Positions 62,317 through 64,000 of a DNA stretch of 64,000 nucleotides are shown here, piece by piece (position 1 is the stretch's first letter; each line of letters opens with the position of its first letter). The notes beneath the pieces are model-generated. The model saw only the letters and a list, made by a program, of their open reading frames with translations. It was not told where the DNA came from and did no database searches. Position numbers and translations under genes: made by a program. The DNA comes from Microcoleus vaginatus PCC 9802 (lineage in GTDB: Bacteria; Cyanobacteriota; Cyanobacteriia; Cyanobacteriales; Microcoleaceae), in NCBI GenBank assembly GCA_022701275.1, contig CP031740.1, forward strand, positions 5,593,001 to 5,657,000. Reading direction: 5' to 3'.

Positions 62317-63255
62317 TTTTTACGGGTGATTCCAGGATTTTTTACAGTATAGTTTTACGATCGTCTTCCCTAAGACCTAGCGGCACAAAGTTCAATCGCA
62401 GATAAATTACCTGTTATGACAGACGGGAAAACAATTTGACCCTGGGAGGCTCTCGCGGTACAAGAGGAAGAGAGAAAGGAGGGACAGCTTAGGGTAACTT
62501 AATAATTAAACAAGTTAGAAAAAGCATCTTTTTTGAGAAAATACTGATTTCACAAAATCTGATGAACGCAGAAAAACGGCGTTTGTGATTTACTGTAGGA
62601 AAAATTAAAGAGGCAAATCATATAAACAGTATTCATAAAGCTTCGGACTTTTCAATTTATTTTTTTTCATATCCTGATTAAGCAGCAGCAAAACAATCAG
62701 TATTTTAGGTGATTGCTATGGTCATGCAACACATAGCAGACTTAGCATAGCAGTTTTTGGGCAGTGGTTCGACTGGTAAGTGAATCAATAAAAAAGGATT
62801 TACCCAATCTTGCCCTCAAGTGGGATTAAATAATTATAATTAGGTTTGTAGTGAGGAATCAAAGTCCTTACTCGCCCCCCCCTGGCACATGACAAACAAT
62901 TTTATGCTCAGCGATTAACCGGAATCAATGTGAGTCAGAAACCCGGTTTTTTAGTAGTTCTAGAGTTCTCAAACCAATAATTTTGGGTGAGGCTGGCTTT
63001 TTCTGGGTAAGCCGTATTAAAGCAAAAATATCCGCTCAAATTTATGACAACTCCAGTCCCCGGAAAAAACCCTCAATCCCTCGCACCCGTCGCCTTTGTG
63101 TCAGACAAATTGCCCGCCAAATAATAGTCTGCACTCCGGCTGCTAAGGGCTGTCCCATCCTTATGGTAGATAACACTGACATCGGTAAATCTGTTATATT
63201 GGCAGTATGTAGGCAAGTTTCCTGACTACAGGTACTTGCACGTAAAGGAGTTAGA
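62317..63255. other. Long intergenic region between divergent genes
   Basis: About 940 bases, AT-rich, no gene recognised on either strand. Contains an imperfect inverted repeat (AGTGAGGAATCAAAGTCCTT near 62852) and an AAACCCGGTTTTTT element near 62940. A 139-codon minus-strand frame overlapping the glycosyltransferase start is a shadow. Confidence 0.45.
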
Positions 63256-64000
63256 GTGTCTGCTGAGAGACTATACTTCGGCGAACAACTACCAAACCAC
63301 ACCTTAATGCAAGTTATGAACAGCCAAAAAGTCAGCGTAATCATTCCTGCATTCAATGCTGCCGACACTCTGGCCGAGACAGTTGCCTCCGTACTCAATG
63401 GTACCCACAAGAATCTAGAAATTTTAATTGTTGATGACTGCTCTACTGATGCTACTGACAAAGTGGCTGCTAAGCTGGTAGAGCAAGATTCGAGAATTCA
63501 ATACTTCAGGAATTCCCAAAATTACGGGGTTTCTAAGTCGAGAAATTTAATGATATATCGCGCCACGGGCGAGTATGTAGCGTTTATCGACAGCGACGAT
63601 ACCTGGGAACCCAATAAGTTAGAAGTTTGTTTGAAGATGCTCGCAGACAATCCCGAAGTCAAAGCTGTGGCTCACGCTTTGCGATATTTAGACAAGCACG
63701 GTAAGAAGTTGAGTTATATTCCCACCTATCCTACCACTAAAGCAGAAATGCAGGCGATTAAGGAGACAGGGGAAAGTCCTTGGGTTTTCCCGTCTTCTGT
63801 TGTAGTTGATCGCTCCATTCTTCTCAAAGAAGGCGGGTTTGCAGAAGATTGGCAGGTAGGAGAAGATACAGAGTTATTTACCAAACTTGCTCAAAAGTAT
63901 GGCTTGCTAGCGGCGACAGAACCTTTGGGGAATTATCGAATTAGAGGGAAATCTCTCACAGATAAGCACTGGCTGAAAAAGCGCATAGCTTCTGAGTGTG
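63256..64000 (+). CDS. Family 2 glycosyltransferase, N-terminal part (runs off the window)
   Basis: 248 residues visible. The GT-A fold is clear: VSVIIPAFNAADTLAETVAS, EILIVDDCSTDATDKV, GVSKSRNLMIYRATGEYVAF and the metal-binding DSDD in FIDSDDTWEPNKLEV. A later VGEDTELFTKLAQKYG is the usual acceptor/base motif. I chose GTG 63256, with AAAGGAG six bases upstream; ATGs at 63307 and 63316 are alternatives. Probably acts in polysaccharide or glycolipid synthesis. Continues beyond 64000. Confidence 0.93.
   Translation, partial: MSAERLYFGEQLPNHTLMQVMNSQKVSVIIPAFNAADTLAETVASVLNGTHKNLEILIVDDCSTDATDKVAAKLVEQDSRIQYFRNSQNYGVSKSRNLMIYRATGEYVAFIDSDDTWEPNKLEVCLKMLADNPEVKAVAHALRYLDKHGKKLSYIPTYPTTKAEMQAIKETGESPWVFPSSVVVDRSILLKEGGFAEDWQVGEDTELFTKLAQKYGLLAATEPLGNYRIRGKSLTDKHWLKKRIASEC

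Overview
The window is chromosomal DNA from a filamentous, non-heterocystous cyanobacterium of the Microcoleus/Oscillatoria type. This is inferred from very frequent HIP1 octamers (GCGATCGC), heptameric short tandem repeats (TCTAAAA, CAACAGT, TTCCTTC types), a Rubisco activase with a small-subunit-like tail, an NblR-type regulator, a CAAD-tagged glutamyl-tRNA synthetase, a cyanoexosortase/PEP-CTERM pair and several cyanobacterial DUF families. No species can be named from sequence reading alone.

Layout. 1-975 is the 3' end of uvrB. 1507-4802 (minus) is a two-gene cassette of a KGGVGR-type double P-loop ATPase and a HEPN-like partner, a candidate conflict system. 4980-6017 is an aldo/keto reductase. 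6223-13253 is an envelope and exopolysaccharide block: DegT aminotransferase, cyanoexosortase and its partner, a Wza-like export protein whose leader carries an in-frame TGA, and a Wzc-like co-polymerase. A PEP-CTERM substrate lies at 59230-60111. 14358-15794 is lpdA. 15865-19959 is rich in toxin-related genes: HEPN/MNT, an orphan toxin domain with an immunity protein, an LRAT-like protein, and a HigB toxin killed by three stop codons beside an intact antitoxin. 20018-26346 is housekeeping: trpC, an aminotransferase, a DUF192 lipoprotein, an nblR-like regulator and rbsK.

26392-31126 is a second conflict-type island with a TRADD-N-associated membrane protein, an HTH-AAA ATPase, and a 966-residue AAA protein with three tandem two-helix membrane repeats resembling VirB2/TrbC pilin hairpins. 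rca and argD follow. A TnpB element then abuts the start of a TPR-CHAT gene whose CHAT catalytic His appears to be lost. gltX-CAAD, a DCC thiol oxidoreductase, a wrecked cytosine methylase followed by an HNH nuclease, a pflA pseudogene, tRNA-Asp, a phytase-like esterase, a RecB-like nuclease and a PLP lyase follow. The last two coding sequences contain inserted repeats.

50056-53057 holds another small toxin-like pair and, on the minus strand, a compact three-gene operon: a PD-(D/E)XK nuclease domain fused to ParA, a ParB-like protein, and a DUF433/MazE-like chimera. I consider this operon and the triplicated-hairpin ATPase the best candidates for an undescribed system. The rest holds a ferrochelatase-like protein with a His-rich tail, alpha/beta hydrolases, a J-domain/QN-rich/pentapeptide protein, the PEP-CTERM protein, gamma-glutamyltransferase and the 5' part of a glycosyltransferase.

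Recurring themes are repeats that occupy the ribosome-binding region of at least three genes and invade reading frames, and pseudogenes that decay by stop codons without frameshifts.
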